DNA of 64,000 nucleotides from Prosapia bicincta (taxonomy: Eukaryota > Arthropoda > Insecta > Hemiptera > Cercopidae). Below, piece after piece: positions 1 through 10,148 of this stretch. The stretch is taken from positions 52,949,229-53,013,228 of the forward strand of contig JBAIZL010000002.1 of the NCBI GenBank assembly GCA_036971475.1, written 5' to 3'. The notes beneath the pieces were generated by a model, which saw only the letters and a program-made list of their open reading frames with translations, did not search any database and was not told the origin of the DNA. The first letter of the stretch is position 1; every line of letters starts with the position of its first letter. The translations under genes and the position numbers were made by a program.

Positions 1-1
1 T

Positions 2-1234
2 TCTCATTTGGTGTGTAAACCCTCTCCTTTCAGGTTCCCGTTCCTCAGTCCTAGGCTGAGTCCGGTTCCTGGTAGCCTCCTGCTCCATGTTCCTTCGGAT
101 GTATTTTACCGCCTCCTCTATGTCGGTAGCCGCCATCCCGGAACATCCTATATACATTCTGTTCCCATAATGCTTCATAATCTTCATAATTAACTCCGCC
201 TGATTGTATGGCGGGGTTAGGTGTCTCGCCGTGTTCACCATTTTTAAGAAATAATTTACCATGTTGTTTGTGCCTCGATGGTATTCATATTTTCCATTTT
301 CGATTCTTCCTCGAATTCTCTCTTGTGCATGAGATCCCCAAAAGTGGCTAAAGAATCTCTCCTTAACTTCATCATAATTTTCCTCCTCCATATTCATGGC
401 CAACCACCATTCTTGTGCTGGTCCTTTAAGATGTCTCTCCATTATTTTCCTTTTTTGTCCTTCCTCCATGTCAGGATCAATTTCGGACATTATACCTTCT
501 AGGTGTTTAATGAAATCAATAGGGTCTTCATCTTCCCTACCGTAGAATTCCTTCTTGCTTTTGTCTCCATTATCACCCATCTCAAACATCCTTGATTTAA
601 ACAAGGTAGCTATATTTATCCCTTCTCCCATATTCTTTATCTTATTCTCAACTACTTGTACCCTTCTTTCTACTTTTTTGACTTCTCCCTTAACTGTTTC
701 TACAGTCTGTTTATTTTCACTGACTGTTACCTCTAAGTTATACATCTTTTCTATAGTTTCTTGGATTTTATTTCCCATTTCCTCATTCTTTCTTGTAATT
801 CCTTCATTTATTTCCTCTATCCTCTTATTCATGATTTCCCAAAGATTCTTAATTTCTTGTTTATCCTCCTCTCTTTCTTTCTTTCTTTCTACTTTTTCCT
901 CCTCTCTTTCTTTCTTTCTTTGTTCCTCTATCATTTTTACTAATTCTTCTTGTTCCTTTATTCTCCCTTGTTTCTGTTCCTCCATCTCTTTTAATCTTTC
1001 CTGTTTTTGTTCCTCTATCTTTTTTACTAATTCTTCTTGTTCCTTTATTCTCCCTTGTTTCTGTTCTTCCATCTCTTTTAATCTTTCCTGTTTTTGTTCC
1101 TCCATCTCTTTTAATCTTTCCTGTTTTTGTTCCTCCATCTCTTTTAATCTCTCCTGTTTTTGTTCCTCCATCATTTTTTTAAAAAACTCCATCATTTCAG
1201 ATGGTTCTGTGTCTTTTCTCTGTCTTGTCGCCAT
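2..1234 (-). CDS. gag: gypsy-type LTR retrotransposon Gag, partial (runs off left edge)
   Basis: An uninterrupted minus-strand frame starts at an ATG at 1234-1232 (begins MATRQRKDTEPSEMMEFF) and is still open at base 2, about 411 codons. Residues about 22-125 are an 11-residue repeat (MEEQKQERLKE and variants, Glu/Lys/Gln rich), followed by more heptad-like sequence to about residue 199; this should be coiled coil. Around residue 275 is EWWLAMN followed by a F..HFWG block, as in the capsid part of arthropod Ty3/gypsy Gag proteins, which package element RNA. A tRNA-Lys-type primer site lies upstream in the same orientation at 1,701-1,727. No zinc knuckle, protease or RT is visible because the rest lies outside the window. 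The unbroken frame suggests a fairly young insertion. The plus-strand frame across 555-1253 is only its shadow. Confidence 0.8.
   Translation of the reverse strand, partial: MATRQRKDTEPSEMMEFFKKMMEEQKQERLKEMEEQKQERLKEMEEQKQERLKEMEEQKQGRIKEQEELVKKIEEQKQERLKEMEEQKQGRIKEQEELVKMIEEQRKKEREEEKVERKKEREEDKQEIKNLWEIMNKRIEEINEGITRKNEEMGNKIQETIEKMYNLEVTVSENKQTVETVKGEVKKVERRVQVVENKIKNMGEGINIATLFKSRMFEMGDNGDKSKKEFYGREDEDPIDFIKHLEGIMSEIDPDMEEGQKRKIMERHLKGPAQEWWLAMNMEEENYDEVKERFFSHFWGSHAQERIRGRIENGKYEYHRGTNNMVNYFLKMVNTARHLTPPYNQAELIMKIMKHYGNRMYIGCSGMAATDIEEAVKYIRRNMEQEATRNRTQPRTEEREPERRGFTHQMR
960..1175 (-). repeat. 33-bp tandem repeat inside gag
   Basis: Near-identical 33-bp units, each encoding the 11 residues MEEQKQERLKE or a close variant (MEEQKQGRIKE, then QEELVKKI), are repeated through this part of gag. 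Unit length is a multiple of three, so copy-number changes keep the frame. An 11-residue period fits a hendecad coiled coil. Confidence 0.75.
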
Positions 1235-1700
1235 CTTAAAGTCTCGTATTTAACTATCCTTTTATTCCCTTACTAACTTCTCCTACTTCTATATTTTTAC
1301 TATATACTGAGTATTTAATTAAATATTCATTTAGAATTGTGCTCGATGTGATCCGGTTCAGTGTTCCCTTGACCTTGTCTATCTAACGCCTATGTATTCT
1401 ATTTACTTTCATTAATAACTAACATTATTATTTATATTATGCCCTACCGACACCTACTGAATTTTATTTTACTTAATTATTTCCTTTTAATTATTATTAT
1501 TTATTCTAAGTTCTTTTTAATTTCATTTTTATTATAATTAACTCTTATTTAATTTAAAGAACTTCTTTGGTTTTCATTTTATGATTCCTATTATTTTTTA
1601 CAATTTTAATTGAATTCTATTTAATTAATTTTGTTTCACTAGGCTCCTTAGTCGATTTAAATCGGTCTCTATTTGATGTTGACCCGATGTTACAATGTAA

Positions 1701-1727
1701 GCATCGAGCCTCAAACGTTGGGCGCCA
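1701..1727 (-). promoter_or_regulatory. Candidate primer-binding site for minus-strand LTR element
   Basis: Read on the minus strand this begins TGGCGCCCAACGT, the complement of the 3' end of animal tRNA-Lys and the primer site used by gypsy-group retrotransposons. It lies about 470 bases upstream of the gag ATG in the same orientation, the expected position just inside the 5' LTR. The match to tRNA-Lys weakens after about 13 bases. Confidence 0.6.
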
Positions 1728-2780
1728 TACTTTTCTTACCTACTTCTTTTTTATAACCTTTGCCGTTGTTTATTTCTCTTCCTCAATTGCTAAGTCAGTA
1801 AGAAAGTAATGGTTTATCCATTGACTACGAACCTAATTTCATAGACCTGTGCCTCAAGGAATAAACCTCTCAGAGGAACCAACCCCTGAATTTTTGATAA
1901 AACCAATTAGCCTCCGATAAGCCCTGTTCAAGCTCCTTTTCGGGTAGTGGAATCTTTGAGAGACACTTGTGATTTAAAGACTATACCTGGATACCTAGTG
2001 AACTTATCTTATCTAGAATGAAAACACAGCTAATTGGAAAATATACATTTTTATTTATTTGTTCCAAGGTTCAAATTAATTATTATTGTTTTTATTTAAT
2101 TTCACAGGATTTTCTTGACTAATTATTTTTTCAAAATTTCATACAACTTGCCATTCAACTAAACATTATTATCTCCTTCTGTTTTTAAATTTTCTTATTA
2201 TCATTAATTTTACATATAATTTAAATTATCAAAGTTACCATAATTAATTTTGTATATAATTTTGATTAGTAGAGTTAAATTTAACATATTTTAAAATCTG
2301 ATTCTTTTTCAAACACTTAATATTACTATGTAATGCCTTTAGGCTAGGCCTTGAACAATTAACTTCTTTGGAAGTTATTCATTAGAAATTCACTTAGAAA
2401 AAGCCATATAAGATATACATCTTTATACTTAATCCATACATTCCCACAGCGATGGGAATGGAAAGTCAATTTTGAATCTTTATTACTTAAATTTGGGTAA
2501 CCTAAGAGAGTTGACTAATCAGTCCCTTAGGTTATTCCCATCTTATTTAATTTTGAAATTAAGTTAATATAATTTGAAGTAAAATGTTATTTAAAAAAGA
2601 ATAATTAAATTGATTATATAACCTTGTACTGTAGAAATCTTTTTATCTTCATTAATGTTGTCATCTGTCGGTCCTGTTACAGCTTCAAGGGTCTTGGTAG
2701 GTAGGAGTCTCTCCATAATTTCGGTTAATCTTCTTATTTTCTTTAATTTTGCATTTTGGTGGTCGAAATTTTGTTCTGGG

Positions 2781-2806
2781 TATATATGAGCACTTGCTCA
2801 TATATA
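2781..2806. repeat. Short perfect hairpin (12-bp arms)
   Basis: TATATATGAGCA and its reverse complement are separated by two bases (CT). It lies within the putative LTR region. It could be a structural element or a protein-binding palindrome; nothing further can be said. Confidence 0.6.
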
Positions 2807-3007
2807 TCTTCCTTCCCCTGATCACATCGTAGCACTTTTTACTCGGTTTTTAGCACATTTTTTCTTGTCCTGATCGCATGGTACAAAAACACGTCTGCTC
2901 GCTTTGAGAGCCTAATGCATTCTGATTCTGGATAGCGTGCCTTTTGTGAGGCCCGTCTTCTCCAATTTCAAACTTCCCACGTCCCAGTATCCATTTTTCA
3001 ACTTTTG

Positions 3008-3091
3008 ACCAATCAGAAAGCCGTTGCCATGGCAATTGACTTTATTTGTTCGGAAATTCTGAACTAAGATTAGTTTCCCTTTTTATAAAAG
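3008..3091 (+). promoter_or_regulatory. CCAAT + X-box-like palindrome + TATA cluster
   Basis: On the + strand ACCAATCAG (3,008-3,016) is followed by GTTGCCATGGCAAT (3,023-3,036), which differs by one base from the symmetric RFX X-box GTTGCCATGGCAAC, and then by TATAAAAG (3,084-3,091). Order and spacing suit a TATA promoter firing rightward with a start near 3,115. No ORF follows, and the site lies in the putative LTR of a leftward element, so it may be an antisense or bidirectional LTR promoter. Confidence 0.35.
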
Positions 3092-3749
3092 GCGTTTCTG
3101 TATTCTGATGTGTCCTTTGCATTTTTACCTTTTATTTAATAACATATTTGACTTTATTTCTTCTCATTTAATTTAATTAACTTTTTAACATTCTTAATCC
3201 AAAGTTCGACTGTAGCGCTTTCGTTTCGTAGTGACAAGATTTATAATCAATGCCCTAAGCGGATTTTTCCGAAATCAAATATGACTTCTTCTATTATAAC
3301 CTAATTTCTTAGGCTATTACACTTTAACATTTAATCTTTACTTTTACATAAATACTATTTTCCCTAGCTAGGCCTAATTTACTTTCCTCACATCTTAATT
3401 TACATTCTTTATTCCTGATTATTTTTAAGTACAATTATTTTAATAGCCGGCATCTAGGCCTAGTTTGTTATACTACACAATTACCGTCTTTTTTTGTTTA
3501 CATAATTTAGGCTATCCACTTTGAAGTGATAATTTTTCTTATTGCTTATAATTTATGTTTTTTAAGTATAAAGTTATTTCTAATTTTCTTCATTTTACTA
3601 TTATTTACCCTAGTTTTAATATTATTATTATTATAATGTTTTAAAATTTGTATATATAAATTTAGTCAATTATTTAACCCGGTTAGGTTTGATTCTGGTA
3701 TTCTGTACAATTACCCAGATTCTTTGCATCGGACATTCTGGCCGCTGCA

Positions 3750-3843
<94 letters not shown>
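3750..3843. repeat. (CA)n then (TA)n microsatellite
   Basis: About 12 CA units pass directly into about 33 TA units, ending at the left arm of the fold-back element at 3,842. The tyrosine/isoleucine-only minus-strand frame across it is not a gene. Confidence 0.95.
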
Positions 3844-4068
3844 GGTGAAATAAAATAACTTTCATAAACAAGAATTACTACTCAAGCGGTCTTACTCTAG
3901 TCACATAACTGGACAGTTATTTATAAATTTTGAAAATGCTAATAATGTAAATTAGCGAAAACCTTAAATCAACAATAAAATGAAGTAATACTCGTATATT
4001 CTTGTTTATGAAAGTTATTTTATTTCACCATACATATTAAACAAGAAAAAATAATTCATCTAAGGATT

Positions 4069-4073
<5 letters not shown>
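3842..4073 (+). mobile_element. Fold-back element F1, (TA)n-flanked, with degenerate hammerhead-like core
   Basis: A left arm of about 35 bp (3,842-3,876, containing TTTCATAAACAAGAAT) is repeated inverted at about 3,999-4,032. It is followed by a one-sided tail containing TTAAACAAGAAAA and then (TA)n. Between the arms, 3,930-3,960 reads TTGAAAAT, hairpin GCTAAT/ATTAGC (6 perfect pairs, 7-base loop), then GAAA. That is the layout of a hammerhead core with the CTGATGA part degraded. (TA)n lies directly on both sides. Confidence 0.6.

Positions 4074-4139
<66 letters not shown>
4074..4139. repeat. (TA)n tail of fold-back F1
   Basis: About 32 uninterrupted TA units immediately follow the F1 tail (…AAGGATTACAACA). 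The same tail-plus-(TA)n arrangement recurs at 53,642. Confidence 0.95.
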
Positions 4140-4143
<4 letters not shown>

Positions 4144-4542
4144 CAAATACATGCATATATCTTTTCTTAATTTGTGCAAATGACTGTAATAGATAAATTA
4201 TAAATACACAATATTTCGATATTAGTTACTAACTTTTTACCTAGTTGCTTATACCGTATTTTGGTCACAATTATTTATTATTGATTAGGTACCAAATATT
4301 TGAGAATACTTTTTCAAATGTATCCGATTTGGACTTTCTTCAAACAACTTGCTTATAACAGGAAATACAAATTATCAAAGGAAAAAATTATTTGTTTCCG
4401 CAACCTACATTTTGATTTATATTGTTTACCTTTTTTTATCAATGATTTATTGTTTAGCTGTGCCAAAGGCTATTCCAAGATATAGATTTTTCGTTTGATG
4501 CTCCTTGTAGAACGGCAAGAAAAGTCAACTAATATATGTATA

Positions 4543-4560
4543 TTCTCTCTCCCTCTCGCC

Positions 4561-4600
<40 letters not shown>
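4543..4600. repeat. (CT)n/(AT)n microsatellite
   Basis: A CT-rich run with one interruption grades into seven AT units. The flanks 4,140-4,542 and 4,601-4,830 hold no gene that I can see. Confidence 0.9.
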
Positions 4601-4829
4601 CACTTTTAAAGTACTAGAAGTCTTTAAATAAAAGAAACTCACAATAATATATTACACATGAGACACAAAATAAAACATTATCAAATTATTCGTAAATCGA
4701 TAGTCGTTATCGAGAGCATCACAAATTAGACCTTCCCCAAATATCGTTATTGTTTATTTAAGATTGAAATTAATCCGCAATATTATTAAAATGAGAAAAG
4801 ACAGGGCAAATGATTACAGGGCAAAATGT

Positions 4830-5213
4830 AGTATATACAATTAACTGTTAGGAGTGCGATGCCTATTATATGGGTGAGACTAAAATATAGGTTTGTGTAC
4901 GTGAACAAAACAATAATATGAATAATAAGAAAGTTAAACACTCTTCCTCTCGTGTTTTCTTTAAAGATGGTAAAGGTTTTGGTCAAAATTTGATTTTGAA
5001 AAATTTATTATATTGGGCAATGAGTCCAACTCGACAAAGAGGACTTATTGTGTCCATATTAACTCAGAAAAGAATGGTATAAATTTTAAAAAGTATTTTG
5101 GTAATTTATATAGTATGTATAGGCCATTGTTATATAAATTAAATATATCAAAAATTAGTTATCGTCGGTTTGTATACTTGATTATTTTTAATCACTTAAA
5201 CAATAGTTTATGA
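4830..5213 (+). pseudogene. Penelope-like element GIY-YIG endonuclease, broken
   Basis: The + strand encodes, across stops and frameshifts, ECDAYYMGETK, which matches the GIY-YIG start of PLE endonucleases (usually Y.G.T or YIGET). It continues through a VKH-like block into the frame 5,013-5,210 with STKRTYCVHINSEKNGINF. PLE endonucleases nick target DNA for reverse transcription. At least two in-frame stops lie in the GIY-YIG part, so it is dead. It is one of several PLE pieces in opposing orientations between here and 6.9 kb. No ATG-led complete gene exists. Confidence 0.6.
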
Positions 5214-5217
5214 CTAT

Positions 5218-5510
5218 CCGAACTTTAAATTTAGTAACTTTGTTAAAACTTACTGAGACAGAACATTTTCGATCGCTATGTGCCGATTTTCATCAGTGTC
5301 TTCTGCTTGGAGATGTAGGGTCAAACATTGACGGTTTTAATGATAGGTTTTCGATAGTATCAAATAGTATGTGTGATTTGTATTGCGTTTGTTCGTTTAA
5401 TATGTTTGTGTTTGTGTTTTTGTGTATCTGTAAATTTCATATTGTTGTAGTGTATTGGGATGTGGTCTTTTTTTGTTAATGTGTAGGATTTCTAAGTTAT
5501 GGTAAATGTC
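5218..5510 (-). pseudogene. PLE endonuclease C-terminus and 3' region with hammerhead-like core
   Basis: Minus-strand translation gives LHINKKRPHPNTLQQYEIYR, parallel to LYINEKGPHLKTLEQYEIYR on the opposite strand at 5,520-5,610. This K..HL.TLEQYEIYR block is the usual end of PLE GIY-YIG proteins. Downstream on the minus strand (lower coordinates) is a 3' region with the ribozyme-like motif at 5,267-5,296. Its own codons are broken by stops. The plus-strand frame at 5,210-5,479 is a shadow. Confidence 0.55.
5267..5296 (-). ncRNA. Hammerhead-ribozyme-like core in PLE 3' region
   Basis: Read on the minus strand: CTGATGA at 5,296-5,290, then a hairpin with ATCG/CGAT arms and an 8-base loop, then GAAA at 5,270-5,267. 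The seven-base CTGATGA and the GAAA are both intact. Hammerhead ribozymes are known from the terminal regions of Penelope-like elements, and this copy sits just beyond a PLE endonuclease C-terminus, so the context fits. Stem I, stem III and the cleavage site were not resolved by eye. Confidence 0.5.
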
Positions 5511-5612
5511 TGTGTATTACCGTAATCCAGAAACCCTATACATTAACGAAAAAGGACCACATCTCAAAACACTAGAACAATATGAAATTTACAGACACAT
5601 ATTCTATATAAT
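5510..5612 (+). pseudogene. PLE endonuclease C-terminal fragment, inverted copy
   Basis: Plus-strand translation includes LYINEKGPHLKTLEQYEIYR, the inverted counterpart of the fragment ending at 5,510. The two copies face away from a centre of only some 20 bases, making a PLE-derived fold-back. A frame continues to 5,778 but beyond about 5,612 it is antisense to the RT remnant of the neighbouring minus-strand copy. Confidence 0.5.
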
Positions 5613-6655
5613 AGGTTATAGAAAGCAACCATTTTTTTTTTGGTTGTATGGAGGATTAGAATTATCTAGTATACTTTCTTTTGGTAAAGTCGGTTTACGG
5701 TATATCATATATTCTTATTTTTTTGTTATTAGTGTTAAATCTAGAAACTTTATTTTATTATGTGTTTCAAATTCGTAAGTAAATTAGCTTTTAATAACAA
5801 TTTTTTTAATTTTATCCATAATATGTGTTAAATTTAGATTATTGTAGTTCGATATATACGTTATGTCATCTACATATCTAAACCAATAACCATTTTTATC
5901 ATATATTTTTAATATTTCATTTATTTTATTATCTAATTGTTGTAATATTATTTCAGTTGTAATAATATATTTTATAATAGCGAGCCTACAGCAAGACATT
6001 ATTCTTATTTATAAATTTTGTCATTGTATGAAAAATATTTTGTAAATAATATTATTTTTAGTGTATTTACAATTTCTAATTTACAATTTTCATCTTTATC
6101 GTTTTATAATTTAGATTTTATAATTTCGAGAGTTTCTTTTATAGGTATGTTTGTATACATGTTTTTTTTTAAATGTAATGATATTAATTTTGTGTTTTCA
6201 TCCATTTTTATAACAATTTGTTCTATAATAAGACCAATAGAATTTATGATAGTATGATTAAATTTAGTTTTATTTTATCTCTAAGAATATTTACCATATT
6301 TTTTGATATTTTACAAGATGCAGAATTTATAAAATTTATTAACGGTCTTATTGGTTTATGTATTTTATGTAATTTAAATAGTCCATTCAATTATGTAACA
6401 TTCGGATTATCGATTATATAGTTGCTAATATTATTTTTATTGAATTGTTTGTATGAAGATTTTATAATTTTTTTAAATTTTGTTTTGAAATTTATTCGTA
6501 ATGTCTTTATCGACTTGACGAAATTGAAAATATATTTGACCAATTCGTTTAAAAATACAAATATCAAAATTTCATACAAAACTAATAATAACATAATATT
6601 ATAATGAATAACAATAATTAAACAAATAATATGCATGAAAAAGGTGGTGTTCATA
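5612..6655 (-). pseudogene. Penelope-like element reverse transcriptase, broken
   Basis: Minus-strand frames joined across stops read through a PLE RT. There is a fingers block LNGLFKLHKINKPIRPLINF (6,395-6,330), then KNMYTNIPIKETLEIIKSKL (about 6,180-6,120), QQLDNKINEILKIYDKNG, and the catalytic YVDD in WFRYVDDITYI near 5,880-5,850. A thumb-like FLDLTL and NPPYNQKK follow to about 5,620. PLE RTs are related to telomerase and copy element RNA at nicked DNA. The YVDD is intact, but several stops and frameshifts make the copy non-functional. It is flanked on both sides by endonuclease pieces on the opposite strand, so the locus is rearranged rather than one simple element. Confidence 0.75.
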
Positions 6656-6659
6656 AATT

Positions 6660-6940
6660 AAAAAAATCGAAAACTGCAATAAAACGTATATAGGTAAAAC
6701 CAAGAAAAAATTTTAAAAGTGATATAAAGAACAATTGAATGCCTATATAAATTCAGAAATATATAAATCTAATTTTTCAAATCAGTGTATTATAATTAAG
6801 CACCAATTTCCAAATATTGAAAATGTGAAACTTATAAAAAAAATTATTAAAGGATTAATAATGAACATATGTGAAGCATTGGAAATATATAAATACAGTA
6901 TTAATAACAAATTAATAACAGAACAAATAAAATACATTCT
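6660..6940 (+). pseudogene. PLE GIY-YIG endonuclease, second broken copy
   Basis: Plus-strand translation gives TYIGKTKK, then YKEQLNAYINSEIYKSNF, IKHQFPNIENVKLIKKI and MNICEALEIYK. This order (YIG.T, R/K-rich helix, NF, VKLI, EALEIYK) is typical of PLE GIY-YIG endonucleases. A stop interrupts the YIGKTKK region. It begins directly beside the N-terminal end of the minus-strand RT remnant, in the opposite orientation. Confidence 0.65.
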
Positions 6941-7381
6941 AATTTTGATACTATATTCGATGTCTATAAAGTTACAGCAACAAGGCTTATTTATGTTGTG
7001 CAGCGTTTTGACAACTATTTTGTTGCCTTTATCAAACCTGAAAACTATATTGCATTGCTTATAAATACGCTTTATAAACACAGGTACACTTACAACAATA
7101 ACTTAAAACATTTATACCAAAACTTATCAATTAACCCACCAAAGTGGAGAGAGTCATAACGTTATCTAAACTACAGTTAAAAACAGTAACTAAACTGAGA
7201 AAACATCAATATACACATATAAAACTCAAATAAACCATACATCAAACCTTAAATTAACAAAAAAATTAAGTAGAAAACAGACGCTAACTAATTTTTGGAT
7301 ATTTTTAATTTATACAACAATAGCTTATACATACTAGATAACTTATCAAAATAATTTTTAATATTTATACCATTCGTTTGT
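6941..7381. other. No gene seen
   Basis: AT-rich sequence; short frames on both strands (to 7,081) look like mirror shadows without recognisable motifs. Confidence 0.5.
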
Positions 7382-8192
7382 GAACATTTTATTTCGCGTG
7401 AAAATTTAAACTTTTGTACACTAAAACATCTTTTTACCTAAGTTCCGTCGCGGACATTGTTGGGGAGATTGCTATTGCCTACTGTGATAAATCTCTATGC
7501 TCTGTTTATGATTTTTAAAAAGAGAATTATTCAAATTATTAGGCATTAGGTAAAACAAAAAAAATTCAAATTTTAAAAGATAATAAATATCCAGTTTGTA
7601 TTCTACGTTTTTAAAAGAGTTTTCCATTTTGTTAAAACAAACATAAACCTCAACAAGCGCCCTAGAACGAAATTTGCTTAATCTTCTAAAAAAAACCTAG
7701 CTGACGTTAAAAACAAAATACGGTTGTATATTTCACACTTTAAATGTAAATAGAACGCAGCAAAATTCGAATAATAAGTAGGTCGGTCTTCGCTTAGAGT
7801 AGAGGTGAGCTGGCAAATTGCCTCTGGGAAGGAACTAACGTGTGCCATTAGCTTAACCCTCGAGTTACATTGCTTTTAAATAATTTGCTCTCGTTTAGAA
7901 GACGTGTGTAATTTTATTTCACTTGTATCAGAGGTTATAATTAGACTTGGAATTAGCCTAATCTTTTAAATTACTTCCATACTAATAACTCGTATTTAAC
8001 ATACAATTAATTTAGGTATACTTAGTAAAGTGTAACGTGATAAGTTATTTAAATTAATTGATAATACAAATGCAAGAAAACAGTATTGCTACAATGCATT
8101 AATTTTACTTTGAACTGTTGAATGTGGCTATTGATAATGCCAATACAGTGCATTTACGAAAAGCTTTGAGTCATTTTTTTAATGCTTATGGA

Positions 8193-8198
<6 letters not shown>

Positions 8199-8244
<46 letters not shown>
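8199..8244. repeat. (TA)n left of fold-back F2
   Basis: About 23 TA units abut the F2 left tail. Confidence 0.95.
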
Positions 8245-8249
<5 letters not shown>

Positions 8250-8402
8250 GGTGATATGTTTTCTTGTAATATAGTTAATAAATTAAAAATATTTCAAAAA
8301 CAAGAATAATTTTAAGGAATATATTTATATTTCAATAATATATATTGATAAATATATTCAATAAAAGTATTCTTGTTTTTGAAATATGTTTAATTTATTA
8401 AT

Positions 8403-8404
<2 letters not shown>
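8245..8404 (-). mobile_element. Fold-back element F2, (TA)n-flanked
   Basis: The left side starts ATATGGTGATATGTTTTC, the inverse of the tail of F3 (25,033-25,068). It is followed by an arm with AATATTTCAAAAACAAGAAT, repeated inverted at about 8,369-8,395. No CTGATGA…GAAA core is left; the middle is short AT-rich sequence. (TA)n runs adjoin both ends. Confidence 0.55.

Positions 8405-8468
<64 letters not shown>
8405..8468. repeat. (TA)n right of fold-back F2
   Basis: About 30 TA units directly follow the F2 right arm. Confidence 0.95.
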
Positions 8469-8470
<2 letters not shown>

Positions 8471-9854
8471 CGCTTGAAACAAGAGTAACGTTATAAAAAT
8501 AAGAAATTCTTTCCTGTAACTCAATTTATATTAGCCAAATATTCTAACAATTTTGAATCACTTTTTCTTATCCAAAGATAAATAATTTACTAGACGCAAC
8601 AATACATAACAATTATTAAATATATAGACTAATAATAAACTAATAATAAAATTAGATACTTAATCTAAAGAAATTAAATGAACCAGTTATATCTCCCAGA
8701 AGCAGACTTTAAATAGTTGTGTTCTAAATTTGTTACTTTTAACTTTTTTGATATTTTGAGATTACGTGATAACTTCAGAACATTTAATTGTTATTTAAAC
8801 AATAGCGGGTCATTAGTTTTCCAGAAACTGACATTTACAAATAAGTCCTAAATAATTTACAACAGATTAATATAAACACTGTTGGATTTATTTGCAATCA
8901 TTATTTGGATAAATTTTTATTATTTAAATAAGATATTAAGTTTTAAAATTAAAAAAATAAATTATCAAAGCAATTACCCCTAATTTAATATTCGTTAGCA
9001 AAGTTCTTTTATAGATAGGAACATTTTTTAAAAATTCAAAATAACTAAAAAAATCATATAGACTTAAATTCATGTTTCGTTAAAAGTAACCTAATTAAAT
9101 TTAGAAATATACTGTGTCCCGCCGGTTTTAGGGTTACGCTGTTTCTTCTACTCGCCGTGGTGAGTGACAAAATTCTATAGAAAGTAATTATAATTTCCTA
9201 GTTTACCAATACAAGTTCATTAATTTAATCTAGTAGACAGCAATGTCTCTTTGATTTGAAACTAAAGATGTATTACAATACAGTAGATATATGTATTAAA
9301 ATAAATTCCCAAATGTAGGTAAAAGTTTAATTATTTTCTTAGTAAAATATATTGGACAGGTCTCGACAGTGAATGGTCTATAGGACCTTTTCCCCACTGG
9401 AGGGTTGGAACGAATTTGACCAGTAAAAAAAAGAAAAGCAACTCTAAGTGGAAGGTTAGTGTGTATTGCATTATATTATTAAGGGCTTATACTCAATTCA
9501 TACTATAGAGACCTATAGGGCTCTGGAAAAAGCAGAATACAAAAATATCGTGTAGGGATTTCTAGTGTTTAATTTATCTCCATATCTCGGATTAAACTGT
9601 CTCTATTTCGATCCGTGTCTCACTCAGATTTACTTGTGGATAAAAATAACAAATATTTAATGAATCACAGAAATTCATAACACATAAATTACAATTTGAT
9701 TTAAAATCACTGTTGAGTATTCATCACTAAAATCAGGCCGCTGAAGGGGTACAATATAATTCTTATATTATTATTAAATGCTTTAAATGAGTTTTTGTTG
9801 ATAATGTCGCGTTTAGATTAATGTATCTAGATACTGGGACATATGAATATACTT

Positions 9855-10148
9855 TTATAAACACTGCAATTCCCGAAAATCTCTGGCGTAACCTGACCTA
9901 TTCGTGAACAAATTATCTTGAACATAAATACGCATACTTATTCCGCTAGCTGCGCTCGTAATACCAACTTGAGCTAGACATAGGTTATTTATTGCAGACA
10001 ACTTTATATAATGAATTTTTGTCTGCAAAAATATATCAATATACACGTTCTGTATAAATTTCATTCTTGAGCGTTTGTTGAGGTTTTCGTTTGTATTAAC
10101 GAAATGGAAAACTCTTTTACCAACGTGCAATACAAACTGGATATTCAT
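9855..10148 (-). CDS. 97-residue hypothetical ORF from right arm of element T1
   Basis: ATG-led frame (MNIQFVLHVGKRVFHF) whose first about 31 residues lie in the terminal inverted repeat and are echoed by the left arm. The remainder (ending SGYARDFRELQCL) extends into the interior. No domain was recognised. Arm-to-arm peptide similarity may just reflect DNA similarity of the repeats. It could be a remnant of an element protein or a chance frame. Confidence 0.2.
   Translation of the reverse strand: MNIQFVLHVGKRVFHFVNTNENLNKRSRMKFIQNVYIDIFLQTKIHYIKLSAINNLCLAQVGITSAASGISMRIYVQDNLFTNRSGYARDFRELQCL

Larger units (their letters stand above)
1728..3748 (-). mobile_element. Probable 5' LTR and flank of the minus-strand gypsy element
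   Basis: If the primer site at 1,701-1,727 is right, the 5' LTR should abut base 1728 and extend to higher coordinates. The stretch has no coding potential that I can support. I could not find the outer LTR boundary because the partner 3' LTR is not in the window. A TATA-like box (3,084-3,091) that reads acceptably on either strand and AATAAA on the minus strand near 3,043-3,048 could be LTR promoter and polyadenylation parts. The LTR assignment is inference. Confidence 0.3.

Noticed and set aside
555..1253. 232-residue plus-strand frame rich in Ser/Phe/Cys
   Set aside because: It is the antisense of the minus-strand gag with its Glu/Lys/Gln repeats.
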